A stretch of 64,000 bases of DNA from Trichormus variabilis 0441 (lineage in GTDB: Bacteria; Cyanobacteriota; Cyanobacteriia; Cyanobacteriales; Nostocaceae). The notes beneath the pieces are model-generated. The model had not been told where the DNA came from. It searched no databases and saw only the letters and a list, made by a program, of their open reading frames with translations. Position 1 is the stretch's first letter, and each line of letters starts with the position of its first letter. The stretch covers positions 5,894,501 through 5,958,500 of the forward strand of contig NZ_CP047242.1 in the NCBI RefSeq assembly GCF_009856605.1, written 5' to 3'. Positions 36,760 through 45,675 of the stretch are shown piece by piece. The position numbers and the translations under genes were made by a program.

Positions 36760-38151
36760 ATGACTACAACAGCAGTCAATCCCTATCTAGAGGGTAATTT
36801 TGCACCTGTCCACGAAGAAATTACCACTGACACCTTAAAAGTTATCGGCGAACTTCCCCCTGATTTATCAGGGATGTTTATCCGCAACGGCCCGAACCCT
36901 CAATGGACACCCATCGGACAATATCACTGGTTTGATGGTGATGGGATGTTACACGGTGTCAGAATTAGTAATGGTAAAGCTACTTATCGCAATCGCTACG
37001 TCCGCACTCAAAGATGGCAAATTGAACATGAGGCGGGTCAAGCCATCTGGACAGGATTTATGGAACCACCCCAGCCAGAACTCCCCAGTAGAAACACTGG
37101 AAATACTGCCCTTATCTGGCACGCGGGACAACTATTAGCATTATGGGAAGGCGGCGCGCCCCATGCAATTCAAGTTCCTGATTTAGAAACTATTGGTGAG
37201 TACACCTACAATAACCAGCTAAGTTCTGCTTTTACCGCCCATCCTAAGGTAGACCCAGCAACAGGGGAAATGATGTTTTTCGGCTACTCATTTGCACCAC
37301 CATATCTGCATTACAGCGTGGTTTCCGCCACCGGGGAATTGGTGAGAACAATACCTATAGATTTACCAATGGGGGTGATGATGCACGACTTTGCTATCAC
37401 TGCCAACTACACAATTTTTATGGATTTGCCCTTGACCTTTAGTGTAGAACGGATGCAACGGGGAGAACCTATGCTAATGTTTGAGAGCGATCGCCCTAGT
37501 CGCTTTGGTATTCTACCTCGTCATGGTGACAATAGTCATATTCGCTGGTTTACAGCTCCATCTTGCTACGTTTTCCACACTCTCAACGCCTACGAGGACA
37601 AAGACGAAGTAGTACTTTTTGCCTGTCCCATGCGTTCCACCACCGTCCTAGCTTCCCCAGATTCCCAAACAGACCCAGAAGCAGACATTCCCCGTTTACA
37701 TCGTTGGCGCTTTAACCTCAAAACTGGGAAAGTACATGAAGAAATGCTGGATGATGTCGCCTCAGAATTTCCCCGTATCAATGAAAATTTCTTAGGACAA
37801 GCAACGAAATATGGCTACACTAGTCGGTTAGCAAAAGGTTCTATACCTTTGTTTGAGGGTTTAATTAAATACGACCTCAGCAATGCTAAGTCCCAAAATT
37901 ATGAATATGGACAAGGACGTTATGGGAGTGAAGCTGTTTTTGTACCTCGTCCTGGTGCAACAGTTGAAGATGATGGTTGGTTAATCACTTACGTTTATGA
38001 TATTGGTGAGGATAGTTCTGAATTAGTTGTCATAAATGCCCAAGATATTAATAGTGAACCGATAGCGCGAGTGCTACTTCCCCAACGAGTACCTTACGGT
38101 TTTCATGGTATCTGGGTTACTGAAGAACAGTTGAATTTTGGAAGAATATAA
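36760..38151 (+). CDS. Carotenoid oxygenase (RPE65/CCD family)
   Basis: A non-haem iron dioxygenase that cleaves carotenoids or apocarotenoids. The 463-residue chain has the four iron-binding histidines of the seven-bladed propeller: H161 (T-A-H-P-K), H209 (M-M-H-D-F), H273 (V-F-H-T-L) and H449 (G-F-H-G-I-W). The second-shell Glu residues and the N-terminal G-N-F-A-P-V and F-I-R-N-G-P-N-P are also present. It has no signal peptide and is cytosolic or peripheral to membranes. Which bond it cuts cannot be told. The cyanobacterial apocarotenoid 15,15'-oxygenases are closest by length. A start immediately after CCAACACC is clear. Confidence 0.93.
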   Translation: MTTTAVNPYLEGNFAPVHEEITTDTLKVIGELPPDLSGMFIRNGPNPQWTPIGQYHWFDGDGMLHGVRISNGKATYRNRYVRTQRWQIEHEAGQAIWTGFMEPPQPELPSRNTGNTALIWHAGQLLALWEGGAPHAIQVPDLETIGEYTYNNQLSSAFTAHPKVDPATGEMMFFGYSFAPPYLHYSVVSATGELVRTIPIDLPMGVMMHDFAITANYTIFMDLPLTFSVERMQRGEPMLMFESDRPSRFGILPRHGDNSHIRWFTAPSCYVFHTLNAYEDKDEVVLFACPMRSTTVLASPDSQTDPEADIPRLHRWRFNLKTGKVHEEMLDDVASEFPRINENFLGQATKYGYTSRLAKGSIPLFEGLIKYDLSNAKSQNYEYGQGRYGSEAVFVPRPGATVEDDGWLITYVYDIGEDSSELVVINAQDINSEPIARVLLPQRVPYGFHGIWVTEEQLNFGRI

Positions 38152-38240
38152 TTACAGGTAGCTTTGCTACCTTTAAAGCTTTTCATCTGTGCGCGCAACG
38201 AAAATAGGTAGACTCGATAATATTAAAACTAGGTGTTTAA

Positions 38241-38807
38241 ATGACAATTACAACTACAGAAACTACTAGTTTAAAAGAGTTTTTAAAACTCCCATACATA
38301 GATGAGTCACCAGCATGGGAGTATATTAACAGTCAAGTGATTCAAAAACCTATGCCAGGGGGAAAACATAGCCTTTTGCAGAAACGTTTAGTTGCAGTAA
38401 TTGATACAGCAGGGACTGATTATGAAGCTTTTCCGGAATTGCGTTGTACCTGTGATAATCGTTCAGTAGTTGCAGATGTGGCTGTAGTTGCTACAAATCA
38501 AATACCATTAGATGATAGTGGAGATATAATTAGCACTGGCATCAACTTCGCACCAAATTGGGTAATTGAAATCCTCTCCCCTGACCAAAGCCAAACTAGA
38601 GTAACTGGCAATATTTTACACTGTATAAAAAATGGTACTCAACTAGGATGGTTAATAGATCCTAGTGAACGTTCAATTATTGTTTATCAGCCGGCAAATC
38701 TGCCTGATTTATTATTTGGCGAAGATGTGTTACCTGTATTAGAAGGTATAAATCTGACGATTACTGTTAATCAAATATTTGCTTGGTTGCAACGAAGAGA
38801 TAAATAA
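38241..38807 (+). CDS. Uma2-family (PD-(D/E)XK nuclease-like) protein
   Basis: A 188-residue member of the Uma2 superfamily, abundant in multicellular cyanobacteria and of unknown function. The protein starts with K-E-F-L-K-L-P-Y-I-D-E-S-P-A-W-E-Y. The nuclease-like core is visible as V-V-A-D-V-A-V-V (the Asp), W-V-I-E-I-L-S-P-D-Q-S (the Glu), and the usual ending L-G-W-L-I-D-P, then V-L-P-V-L-E. These blocks are in the right order. It is convergent with arsC, 12 bp apart. Confidence 0.88.
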   Translation: MTITTTETTSLKEFLKLPYIDESPAWEYINSQVIQKPMPGGKHSLLQKRLVAVIDTAGTDYEAFPELRCTCDNRSVVADVAVVATNQIPLDDSGDIISTGINFAPNWVIEILSPDQSQTRVTGNILHCIKNGTQLGWLIDPSERSIIVYQPANLPDLLFGEDVLPVLEGINLTITVNQIFAWLQRRDK

Positions 38808-38819
38808 AAAGGCGTTGAT

Positions 38820-39215
38820 TTAGTTGAGTAATGCGATTAATTTGACAACTCTTTCTTTAATCTCATCACGCACACGGCGAAAAGCTTCTATTGATTTTCC
38901 TTGAGGATCATCAAGTTGCCAATCTTCAAATATATCTCGTAATATCCAAGCTTCTGGTAAATTCACACCACAACCACATAAGGAAATTACGGCATCATAC
39001 TCTTCTGGATGGAAATTTTCTAAAGGCTTAGAAGTCTGGCTACTAATATCAATCCCAATTTCTGACATGACTTCTACTGTAAATGGATCTATCTGACTAA
39101 CTGCTAAACCTGCACTAGTCACAGCGATATTATCTTTACCTAATATTTTAGTAAAGCCCTCTGCCATTTGCGATCGCCGGGAATTATGCTTACATACAAA
39201 CATGACTTTTTTCAT
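38820..39215 (-). CDS. arsC: Arsenate reductase (glutaredoxin-coupled, LMW-PTP fold)
   Basis: Reduces arsenate to arsenite in the cytosol. 131 residues with the phosphatase loop C8-K-H-N-S-R-R-S (C-x5-R type) and the resolving cysteines C80 and C82 in L-C-G-C-G, plus the general-acid D-P pair at 103-104. Length and Cys placement are those I remember for the Synechocystis enzyme (Cys8, 80, 82), which uses glutathione and glutaredoxin. It is the last gene of the leftward arsenic cluster, 47 bp after acr3. Arsenite made here is exported by the next gene. Confidence 0.95.
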   Translation of the reverse strand: MKKVMFVCKHNSRRSQMAEGFTKILGKDNIAVTSAGLAVSQIDPFTVEVMSEIGIDISSQTSKPLENFHPEEYDAVISLCGCGVNLPEAWILRDIFEDWQLDDPQGKSIEAFRRVRDEIKERVVKLIALLN

Positions 39216-39262
39216 GATTTCTCCCTCTTACAGAAGATAAACAGAAACCCTTTGACGCTATC

Positions 39263-40393
39263 TCAGTGAAAAGAAGTGATACAGCGTGGATCTCGTAATG
39301 TTGCCTTTTCCGGCTGGCGCGGGAACCAAGATGCTGTGCGTTTGCATAACTCGACTAACATCAACATAACGGGAACTTCAATTAAAACACCCACCACTGT
39401 GGCGAGTGCAGCGCCAGAGTTCAAACCAAACAGCATCACGGCTGTAGCGATCGCCACTTCAAAATGATTGCTAGCTCCAATTAAGGCGGCTGGCGCAGCG
39501 TCTTCGTAAGCAAGATTGAGCTTCAAAGCTGCTACATAAGTGATTAAAAAGATAAAATTAGTTTGAATAAATAGTGGTACAGCAATCAATAAAATATGTA
39601 GGGGATTCTTAACTATTAATTCGCCCTTAAAAGCAAATAGCAAGATTAAAGTTAGTAGTAAAGCCGTAATAGCAATGGGACTGAGATATTTAAGAAATCG
39701 ACTTTCAAACCATTCTCTACCTTTGTATTTAAAAATCCAGTAACGGCTATATATGCCAGCGATTAATGGCAACCCGACGTAAATTAGCACCGACAAAACG
39801 ATAGTTTGCCACGGTACGGTTAAATCATTTGCTGCTAATAACCACCTTCCCAAAGGTGCGTACAAAAATAGCATTGCTAGAGAATTAACAGCCACCATCA
39901 CCAAAGTGTGACCTTGATTCCCATAGGAAAGATAACCCCACATCAAAACCATTGCTGTACAGGGGGCAATTCCTAGTAAAATCGTCCCAGCTATGTAAGA
40001 GTTGGCGATCGCTACTTCACCACCACGAATTAATTCTGTACCTGTAATTAAGGGACGAAACAACCAGCCTAAAAAGAACTGAGAAAAAGCCACCATCGTA
40101 AATGGTTTAATTAACCAGTTCACCACCAGAGTCAGAATTACAGGTTTTGGGGTGCGGATTGCATTCATCGCTTGCGTAAAGTCTATCTTCACCATGATGG
40201 GATACATCATGAAAAACAGACATACTGCAATGGGAATTGATACTTGATAAACACTGATAGCATCTAGTTTTACCGCTAACTCTGGGAATAATCTTCCTAA
40301 AGCTATGCCGACAAAGATGCACAAAAACACCCATAATGTGAGGTATTTTTCAAAAAAGCTGAGATTACTTTTGGTTTGTTGATTCAGGCTCAT
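39263..40393 (-). CDS. acr3: Acr3 arsenite/proton antiporter
   Basis: A ten-span inner-membrane carrier that expels arsenite. The 376-residue sequence has the Acr3 landmarks: [11 protein letters not shown], the catalytic C145 in G-I-A-P-C-T-A-M-V, and [11 protein letters not shown] in the later half. In cyanobacterial literature the gene is often called arsB, but it is not of the ArsB (E. coli) family. The N-terminal 20 residues are cytosolic and variable. It is coupled to arsJ: the arsJ stop is only 5 bp before its start. Confidence 0.95.
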   Translation of the reverse strand: MSLNQQTKSNLSFFEKYLTLWVFLCIFVGIALGRLFPELAVKLDAISVYQVSIPIAVCLFFMMYPIMVKIDFTQAMNAIRTPKPVILTLVVNWLIKPFTMVAFSQFFLGWLFRPLITGTELIRGGEVAIANSYIAGTILLGIAPCTAMVLMWGYLSYGNQGHTLVMVAVNSLAMLFLYAPLGRWLLAANDLTVPWQTIVLSVLIYVGLPLIAGIYSRYWIFKYKGREWFESRFLKYLSPIAITALLLTLILLFAFKGELIVKNPLHILLIAVPLFIQTNFIFLITYVAALKLNLAYEDAAPAALIGASNHFEVAIATAVMLFGLNSGAALATVVGVLIEVPVMLMLVELCKRTASWFPRQPEKATLRDPRCITSFH

Positions 40394-40398
40394 CGTTT

Positions 40399-41658
40399 TT
40401 AATCTCCATCTCCAGCTTTCCAGGCGATCGCTTTACTTGGTTGAGGATCTGGTAATCTCAGGGAAACTATGGCTGCACCTAGTACCAAAAACGCAGATGT
40501 CCACAGACAGCCAACTAAGCCTAGCCATTGATATACCAAACCAGATAAAACTGTACCTGCTAATCTACCGCCGGAGTTCGCCATATAGTAGAAGCCGACG
40601 TTTAGGGCTACTTTGTCATCGTCGGTGAACGCCAAAACTAAGTAAGAGTGAACCGCAGAATTGAACGCAAACACCACACCAAACACGAGCAGTCCCCCAA
40701 CTATGGCAAAATTAGCAGGTATACCAAACTGCAAAGCTAGGGCGATCGCAGCTGGCACAGCAGTTAGTGTCAATGTCCAAAATTGGATAGTCTTTGATTG
40801 TGGCGGACGACCAGAACCAAACCGCCTAATCAGCGATGGTGCAGACGATTGAATAATTCCATAACCAATCACCCACACCGCCAAAAATCCACCCACTTGG
40901 TAAAACGACCAACCTAAAACCTCACGCAAGAACACTGGTAACGCCACTACAAACCAGACATCCCGCGAACCAAAAAGAAAGAATCGGGCGGCTGAGAGGA
41001 TATTAATCTCTGGACTTTTAGAAAACAGTTGGCTAAATTTAACTTTCTTCTTAATTTTGCCCATGCCTTTAGGCAACATTAACCCAGTAAACATCAGCAG
41101 TAACAATCCCCCTGCCATAACTAACAGGGAATTGACAAAGCCAAACAAACCTAACAAGGCGCTACCAACAAAAAAGCCTACTCCCTTGAGAGCATTTTTA
41201 GAACCCGTTAATATAGCTACCCACTTAAATAAGGAAGACTGGTCATCTTGGGGAACCACCAAGCGAATCGCACTTTTAGAACTCATCTTGGTTAAATCTT
41301 TGGCAATTCCCGAAAACGCCTGAGCTACCATCACATACATCACAGCCAACCACTGCGCCCAACTAGGATTGAGATATGCCAGCATCACTAAAGAGAAAAT
41401 CTGTAAACCAATGCCGGTGTAGAGAGTAACCTTCAATCCTAATTGTGAGCCAATCCAACCGCCTAAAAAGTTGGTGACAATACCGAATATTTCGTAAAAC
41501 AGGAATAAAGAGGCGATTTCTAAGGGAGTGTAGCCGATTTTATTGAAATAAAGCAGCACCAGCATTCTTAGAGCGCCATCAGTGATAGTGAAACCCCAAT
41601 AGGCTAGAGTTACGAGAATATAGTTTTTGAAATTGGCTTTAGAAGCTGTAGTTGTCAT
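40399..41658 (-). CDS. arsJ: ArsJ-type MFS transporter for organoarsenical efflux
   Basis: A 419-residue major-facilitator permease with about 10-12 spans. Its position next to a GAPDH gene in an arsenic cluster makes it ArsJ, the exporter of 1-arseno-3-phosphoglycerate, rather than a general MFS pump. Visible features are [18 protein letters not shown] at the start, the [12 protein letters not shown] loop (MFS cytosolic-loop type), and [13 protein letters not shown] near span 11. No signal sequence. The start follows a GGGGACT heptamer array. Partner: GAPDH gene 247 bp upstream. Confidence 0.88.
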   Translation of the reverse strand: MTTTASKANFKNYILVTLAYWGFTITDGALRMLVLLYFNKIGYTPLEIASLFLFYEIFGIVTNFLGGWIGSQLGLKVTLYTGIGLQIFSLVMLAYLNPSWAQWLAVMYVMVAQAFSGIAKDLTKMSSKSAIRLVVPQDDQSSLFKWVAILTGSKNALKGVGFFVGSALLGLFGFVNSLLVMAGGLLLLMFTGLMLPKGMGKIKKKVKFSQLFSKSPEINILSAARFFLFGSRDVWFVVALPVFLREVLGWSFYQVGGFLAVWVIGYGIIQSSAPSLIRRFGSGRPPQSKTIQFWTLTLTAVPAAIALALQFGIPANFAIVGGLLVFGVVFAFNSAVHSYLVLAFTDDDKVALNVGFYYMANSGGRLAGTVLSGLVYQWLGLVGCLWTSAFLVLGAAIVSLRLPDPQPSKAIAWKAGDGD

Positions 41659-41659
41659 G

Positions 41660-41691
41660 GGGATTGGGGACTGGGGACTGGGGATTGGGGA
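41660..41691. repeat. GGGGATT/GGGGACT heptamers
   Basis: Short array of four units directly upstream of arsJ. Confidence 0.8.
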
Positions 41692-41712
41692 ATTTACTTT
41701 TGAGCTAATACC

Positions 41713-41885
41713 ACGTGAGTTCGATAGATTCGGAAGAACCCCTCTCCATAGCTTGCTTCCCGCAGGGTACCTCTCCCCGACGCGGGGAGAGGCTTAAAAC
41801 CCTGATTGTTTGGTACTCAGTTATAGATTTTCAGCCCCTTCCCTTGTAGGGAAGGGGTTGGGGTTAGGTTCCGTCGAATTCACGT
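41713..41885. repeat. 173-bp hairpin-rich element between arsJ and gap
   Basis: The ends ACGTGAGTTCGA and TCGAATTCACGT are inverse with one mismatch. Inside lie two strong hairpins: CCTCTCCCC/GGGGAGAGG (41769-41791) and CCCCTTCCC/GGGAAGGGG (about 41835-41857). The right 31 bases recur exactly at 704-734. It separates two genes of one cluster. Confidence 0.7.
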
Positions 41886-41905
41886 TAATACCTGATACCC
41901 AATCC

Positions 41906-42919
41906 CTATTTGAGACTTAATGCAACCTTACGAGCGAGTTCAACCATACGGTTGACGTAACCCCATTCGTTGTCATACCAAGCCAGAATTTTTACTTGTG
42001 TTTCGTCTACAACCATTGTGGAAAGGGCATCAATGATGGAAGAACGAGGGTCGTCTTTGTAGTCGATGGAGACTAAAGGACGTTCTTCATAGCCCAGGAT
42101 GCCTTGGAGTGGTGCTTGTTCAGATGCAGCTTTGAGGAGTGCGTTAATTTCTTCGACTGTGGTTGGTCGGTTAACTTCAAACACACAGTCTGTGAGGGAA
42201 GCGTTGAGCAGTGGTACTCGCACCGCGATACCGTTGAGTTTACCTTTGAGTTCTGGGTAAATTAAGGCGATCGCTGTTGCTGATCCTGTAGTGGTGGGAA
42301 TTAGTGATAAACTGGTAGCCCGTGCGCGCCGTAAATCTTTGTGGGGCGCATCGACTAGGGTTTGAGTATTGGTGTTGTCATGGATGGTGGTAATAATGCC
42401 ATGTTTAATCCCCAAGCCTTCGTGAATCACTTTCACCACTGGGGCTAAACAGTTGGTTGTACAGGAAGCCGCAGTTAAAAGGTGATGCTTTTCCGGCTCA
42501 TATAAATAGTCATTCACTCCCATGACAATATTTAAGGCTTCTTCCTTCACAGGTGCAGCCACAATTACCTTCTGCACTCCACGTTTGAAATAAGGGTCGA
42601 GGGTTGCAGGAGTCCGAAATTTGCCAGAACATTCTAGGACTAAATCAACACCAAAGTCTTCCCAGGGTACATCTTCCGGTTTGCCATACTCACTAAAACT
42701 CAGAGGTGTACTATCAATCAGGACGCGTTCCCCCTCTGCTTCTACTTCTGGTGTCCAGCGTCCGTGAACAGAATCAAATTTGAGCAAATGGGCTGCTGCA
42801 ACTGCACCACCTTTTATTTCATTAATATGCACAAATTCCAGTTCCGGCCAACCCCATGCAGCCCGTAAAGCCAGCCGCCCCATCCTACCAAATCCGTTGA
42901 TACCAACACGAATTTTCAT
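41906..42919 (-). CDS. gap: Glyceraldehyde-3-phosphate dehydrogenase of the arsenic cluster
   Basis: A 337-residue class I GAPDH. It has the NAD-binding start [13 protein letters not shown], catalytic C153 in S-C-T-T-N-C, H180, and the phosphate sites. In ars clusters this enzyme uses arsenate in place of phosphate to make 1-arseno-3-phosphoglycerate, which ArsJ exports. The N-terminal Asp that fixes NAD over NADP specificity reads N-E-I here (I-N-E-I-K), so cofactor preference is not clear. The loop around residue 185 (T-N-T-Q-T) and the end W-Y-D-N-E-W-G-Y are standard. The primary glycolytic and photosynthetic GAPDH genes must be elsewhere. Confidence 0.93.
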
Positions 42920-42934
42920 AATTTTTCCTATTGT

Positions 42935-43015
42935 TATTAGTCATTGGTCATTAGTCGATAGTCCAAAACAATAACTATTGACCATTGACTATTGACTATT
43001 GACTATTGACTATTA
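42935..43015. repeat. TTGACTA heptamer array upstream of gap
   Basis: TTAGTCATTGGTCATTAGTC units followed by TTGACTA/TTGACCA units lie between the PstS-like gene and gap. The last unit reaches into the stop region of the PstS-like gene. Confidence 0.85.
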
Positions 43016-44071
43016 AAATTGCTTTTGCTTGCGTAATAATTCACCAAGCGTTAAATCAAACTGAGATTTACCAGCAAATACTGTTCCTGCTTTACCTTGA
43101 TTTAAGTGAACATAATTAATTTGGTAAGCTTCGCTGGATAAGGGTACATAACCCACAGCTTTGGCAGTTTTTGGCGCTTGTTTAATGTAGTAATCTGCAA
43201 ACTGATAAACTGCACTTTTATTTTGGGATGACCAAGGATTGACGTAGATAAATAAAGGTCGAGAAAGGGGCTGATATTTAGATTTTTCTACTGTTTCTCG
43301 TGATGGTGTAATTGCACCTTTACCATTATCAACTGCTAATACTTTTAAGCTTTTTTGGTTTTCTTCATAATAGGCATAGCCAAAATAACCTAAAGCATTC
43401 GGGTCTTTACTAATACCTGCTACTAAAACTTCATCATCTTCGCTAGCTGTGTAGTCGTTACGGCTGGCTTTCGCCTTACCTGTGATGGCTTCTGTAAAGT
43501 AATCAAATGTCCCAGACTGTTTACCAGCACCGTATAAATTTAATGGTCTATCTGGCCAAGATGCGCGTACTTGATTCCAACGGGTGATTTTCCCTTCTGC
43601 CCCAGGTTCCCAAATCTTTTTCAGTTCGGCAACGGTAATATCTTTTGCCCAATCATTTTGGGGATTCACGGCGATAGTTAAGGCATCAAAAGCCACTGGT
43701 AATTCTATATACCTGATGCCGTTGCGGTTACAATCTGCCATCTCTGCTTGCGTAATCGGTCGAGAGGCATTATTTATATCTGTTTGCCCTGCACAAAATT
43801 TGGTAAAACCGCCACCAGTACCGGAAATATTCACTTGAACTTGGAGATTATTTTTGGAGTTTGCTTGAAACTCTTTAGCGATCGCCTGGGTAATCGGATA
43901 AACTGTACTCGAACCGTCAACTGTCACACTCGCTACTTTCGTTGAATTAGCAACTTCGGTGACTTTTGCTGAATCCTGAGTTTGAGCCGAGTTATTAGAT
44001 GTAGCTGTGCAACCACTGACGACAGCAAAAATCCCCAGCGTGAGAGCCAATTTCTCTGCTGTTGTTTTCAT
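43013..44071 (-). CDS. PstS-like phosphate/arsenate-binding lipoprotein
   Basis: A 352-residue periplasmic binding protein of the PstS/SphX type. Signal peptide with the lipobox V-S-G-C, then a Ser/Thr/Gln-rich linker, then [16 protein letters not shown], which forms the first phosphate-binding loop. S-G-T-G-G-G-F and R-P-I-T-Q-A-E continue the anion pocket, and the second half has [12 protein letters not shown]. No PstC, PstA or PstB is nearby. First gene of the arsenic cluster and apparently under its promoter, so it may bind arsenate or keep phosphate uptake selective under arsenate. That role is inference. Confidence 0.88.
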   Translation of the reverse strand: MKTTAEKLALTLGIFAVVSGCTATSNNSAQTQDSAKVTEVANSTKVASVTVDGSSTVYPITQAIAKEFQANSKNNLQVQVNISGTGGGFTKFCAGQTDINNASRPITQAEMADCNRNGIRYIELPVAFDALTIAVNPQNDWAKDITVAELKKIWEPGAEGKITRWNQVRASWPDRPLNLYGAGKQSGTFDYFTEAITGKAKASRNDYTASEDDEVLVAGISKDPNALGYFGYAYYEENQKSLKVLAVDNGKGAITPSRETVEKSKYQPLSRPLFIYVNPWSSQNKSAVYQFADYYIKQAPKTAKAVGYVPLSSEAYQINYVHLNQGKAGTVFAGKSQFDLTLGELLRKQKQF

Positions 44072-44103
44072 TTACCCCACCTTTATGGTGATATTTAGGT
44101 ATG

Positions 44104-44136
44104 TCTATATCATTTCAAAAAAAATTGATATGTCAA
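44104..44136 (-). promoter_or_regulatory. Putative promoter of the arsenic cluster
   Basis: On the minus strand, TTGACA (44136-44131) matches a -35 box. TATAGA (44109-44104) is a possible -10, though the 21-base spacing is longer than the usual 17. The first operator-like palindrome lies between them, which would let a repressor block RNA polymerase. Confidence 0.45.
44114..44129. promoter_or_regulatory. ArsR-type operator, copy 1
   Basis: TTCAA-N6-TTGAT with an all-A spacer. It differs by one base from the ATCAA-N6-TTGAT palindrome that I recall as the target of cyanobacterial ArsR. It is 43 bp from the start of the PstS-like gene. Confidence 0.6.
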
Positions 44137-44165
44137 CCAAGGTGGGGCTACTGTACACAAAAATT

Positions 44166-44183
44166 CATCAAAAAAAGTTGATG
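44166..44183. promoter_or_regulatory. ArsR-type operator, copy 2
   Basis: A perfect CATCAA-N6-TTGATG palindrome. Its centre is 53 bp from that of copy 1, about five DNA turns, so two repressor dimers would sit on the same face. Confidence 0.65.
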
Positions 44184-44206
44184 TATCAGTAAAGGTTATT
44201 AATTTG

Positions 44207-44288
44207 GGGGATTGGGGACTGGGGATTGGGGATTGGGTGAAAAACCCCTACACCCCTACACCCCTACACCCTTACACCCCTACACCCA
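44207..44288. repeat. GGGGATT heptamers and CCCCTACA units
   Basis: GGGGATTGGGGACT units (44207-44238) followed by CCCCTACA-type units (44246-44288). They fill the gap between the arsenic promoter and the cobW stop. Confidence 0.85.
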
Positions 44289-44329
44289 GTCTCAACAGAA
44301 AATCTGGGTGCGTAAGTCCTATATCAGTT

Positions 44330-45502
44330 CTATTTGCCAAAACCTTTACCTCGGCTGGTAGAAGGAAGACAGACACAGTTTTCTAATTGAGTGAGTAAGG
44401 TTTCACGATCTAAATTTTGACCAATCAATACTAATTGGTTTTTAGGTGTGCCTTTCCATTCCTCATCATCTAAAGTAAAGCGTTTACCACATAGGTGGAA
44501 AATGTGACGTTTGGGACTTTCATCAAACCACATAATCCCCTTGGCGCGGAAAATATTTGTGGGAAGTTGGTTATCTAGAAAATATTGAAACTTGCGAATC
44601 GAAAATGGTTGATCACTTTGGAAAGATATTGAGGTGAAACCATCGTTTTCTAAATGGTCTGAGTGGTGATGATGGTGTTCGTGGTCGTGATGGTCATGAC
44701 CGCAAGCTGAATGATCATGATCGTGATGGTCGTGACTGCAAGCTGAATGATCATGCTCATGGTCATGATGATCATGCTCACAAGTTGAGTGATCATGGTC
44801 GTGGTCATGGTCGTGATGGTCGTGACTATGGTCATCGGCTGCATCATAATACTTATCCGACTCAAATAGACCCACACTTAAGATTAAGGGGAGGGGAACT
44901 TGCGATCGCTTCGTTCTTAAAATCCTCGCACCTTCTTTGACTTCATTGATTTTTCTTTCCAAATCATTCAAGCTGGCTTCATCAACCAAATCTGTCTTGT
45001 TCAACAGAATGACATCACCGTAAGCGATTTGGCTGTAAGCCGCTTGTGAGTTGAATAAATCTAAACTGTAATTGGCTGCATCCACTACGGTGATAATCGA
45101 ATCCAACCGGGTTAAATCCCGCAGTTCTGTACCCAAAAAAGTCAGGGCTACTGGTAAAGGGTCGGCTAGTCCAGTTGTTTCCACAACTAAATAATCTAGC
45201 TTTTCTTCCTTTTCTAAAACTTTGTATACAGCATCGACTAAATCATTATTAATAGTGCAGCAAATACAACCGTTACTCAATTCCACCATGTTCTCATCGG
45301 TGGAAACAATTAACTCGTTGTCAATGCCGATTTCTCCAAACTCATTGACCAAAACGGCGGTTTTTAAACCCTGTTGATTGCTGAGAATATGATTGAGTAA
45401 AGTTGTCTTGCCACTACCAAGAAATCCAGTAATAATTGTGACTGGCATTCCTTGTTTGGGAGCATTCATTGGTTGAGAATTATCGGTGACTGCTGATTGC
45501 AT
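44330..45502 (-). CDS. CobW/COG0523 GTPase with long His-rich segment (putative zinc metallochaperone)
   Basis: A 390-residue G3E GTPase. The P-loop G-F-L-G-S-G-K-T-T is at residues 26-34. The COG0523 metal motif C79-I-C81-C82 is intact, E-T-T-G-L-A-D-P is the switch II-like block, and L-N-K-T-D-L-V the guanine motif. Residues about 225-290 form a His/Asp-rich stretch with three D-H-S-A-C or D-H-S-T-C repeats, coded by a degenerate CATGATCAT-type DNA repeat. This segment probably binds Zn or Cu. The C-terminal CobW domain follows (F-R-A-K-G-I-M-W-F). In cyanobacteria such proteins are often zinc-limitation (Zur) responsive. No Zur box was identified here. Confidence 0.88.
   Translation of the reverse strand: MQSAVTDNSQPMNAPKQGMPVTIITGFLGSGKTTLLNHILSNQQGLKTAVLVNEFGEIGIDNELIVSTDENMVELSNGCICCTINNDLVDAVYKVLEKEEKLDYLVVETTGLADPLPVALTFLGTELRDLTRLDSIITVVDAANYSLDLFNSQAAYSQIAYGDVILLNKTDLVDEASLNDLERKINEVKEGARILRTKRSQVPLPLILSVGLFESDKYYDAADDHSHDHHDHDHDHDHSTCEHDHHDHEHDHSACSHDHHDHDHSACGHDHHDHEHHHHHSDHLENDGFTSISFQSDQPFSIRKFQYFLDNQLPTNIFRAKGIMWFDESPKRHIFHLCGKRFTLDDEEWKGTPKNQLVLIGQNLDRETLLTQLENCVCLPSTSRGKGFGK
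44660..44840. repeat. Degenerate tandem repeat coding the His-rich segment
   Basis: Imperfect repeats based on GTCGTGATGGTCATG, which give alternating His and Asp with D-H-S-A-C/D-H-S-T-C units. Prone to length change. Confidence 0.7.
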
Positions 45503-45675
45503 AGCAATATGGGCGCAAAATTAGAAGATACGAGAGGACTTTCAGGGCAGCTTGTTTCGAGCAGAGTGGCAAAATGGTAGCGGAGATAGTCCAGAAAACA
45601 CTAGCATAGGAATGCTGGAATATTTGTCCAGCTGCTTTATCCTATTATTGCCTATCTCTTCCAAGTTACCGTGTT

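Noticed and set aside
44650..44877. Frame on the minus strand rich in Thr and Ile/Met
   Set aside because: It is the alternative frame of the CATGATCAT-type repeat in the His-rich segment of the CobW gene.
45552..45675. Possible tRNA before cysS
   Set aside because: No cloverleaf could be drawn. The base pairing is only local.
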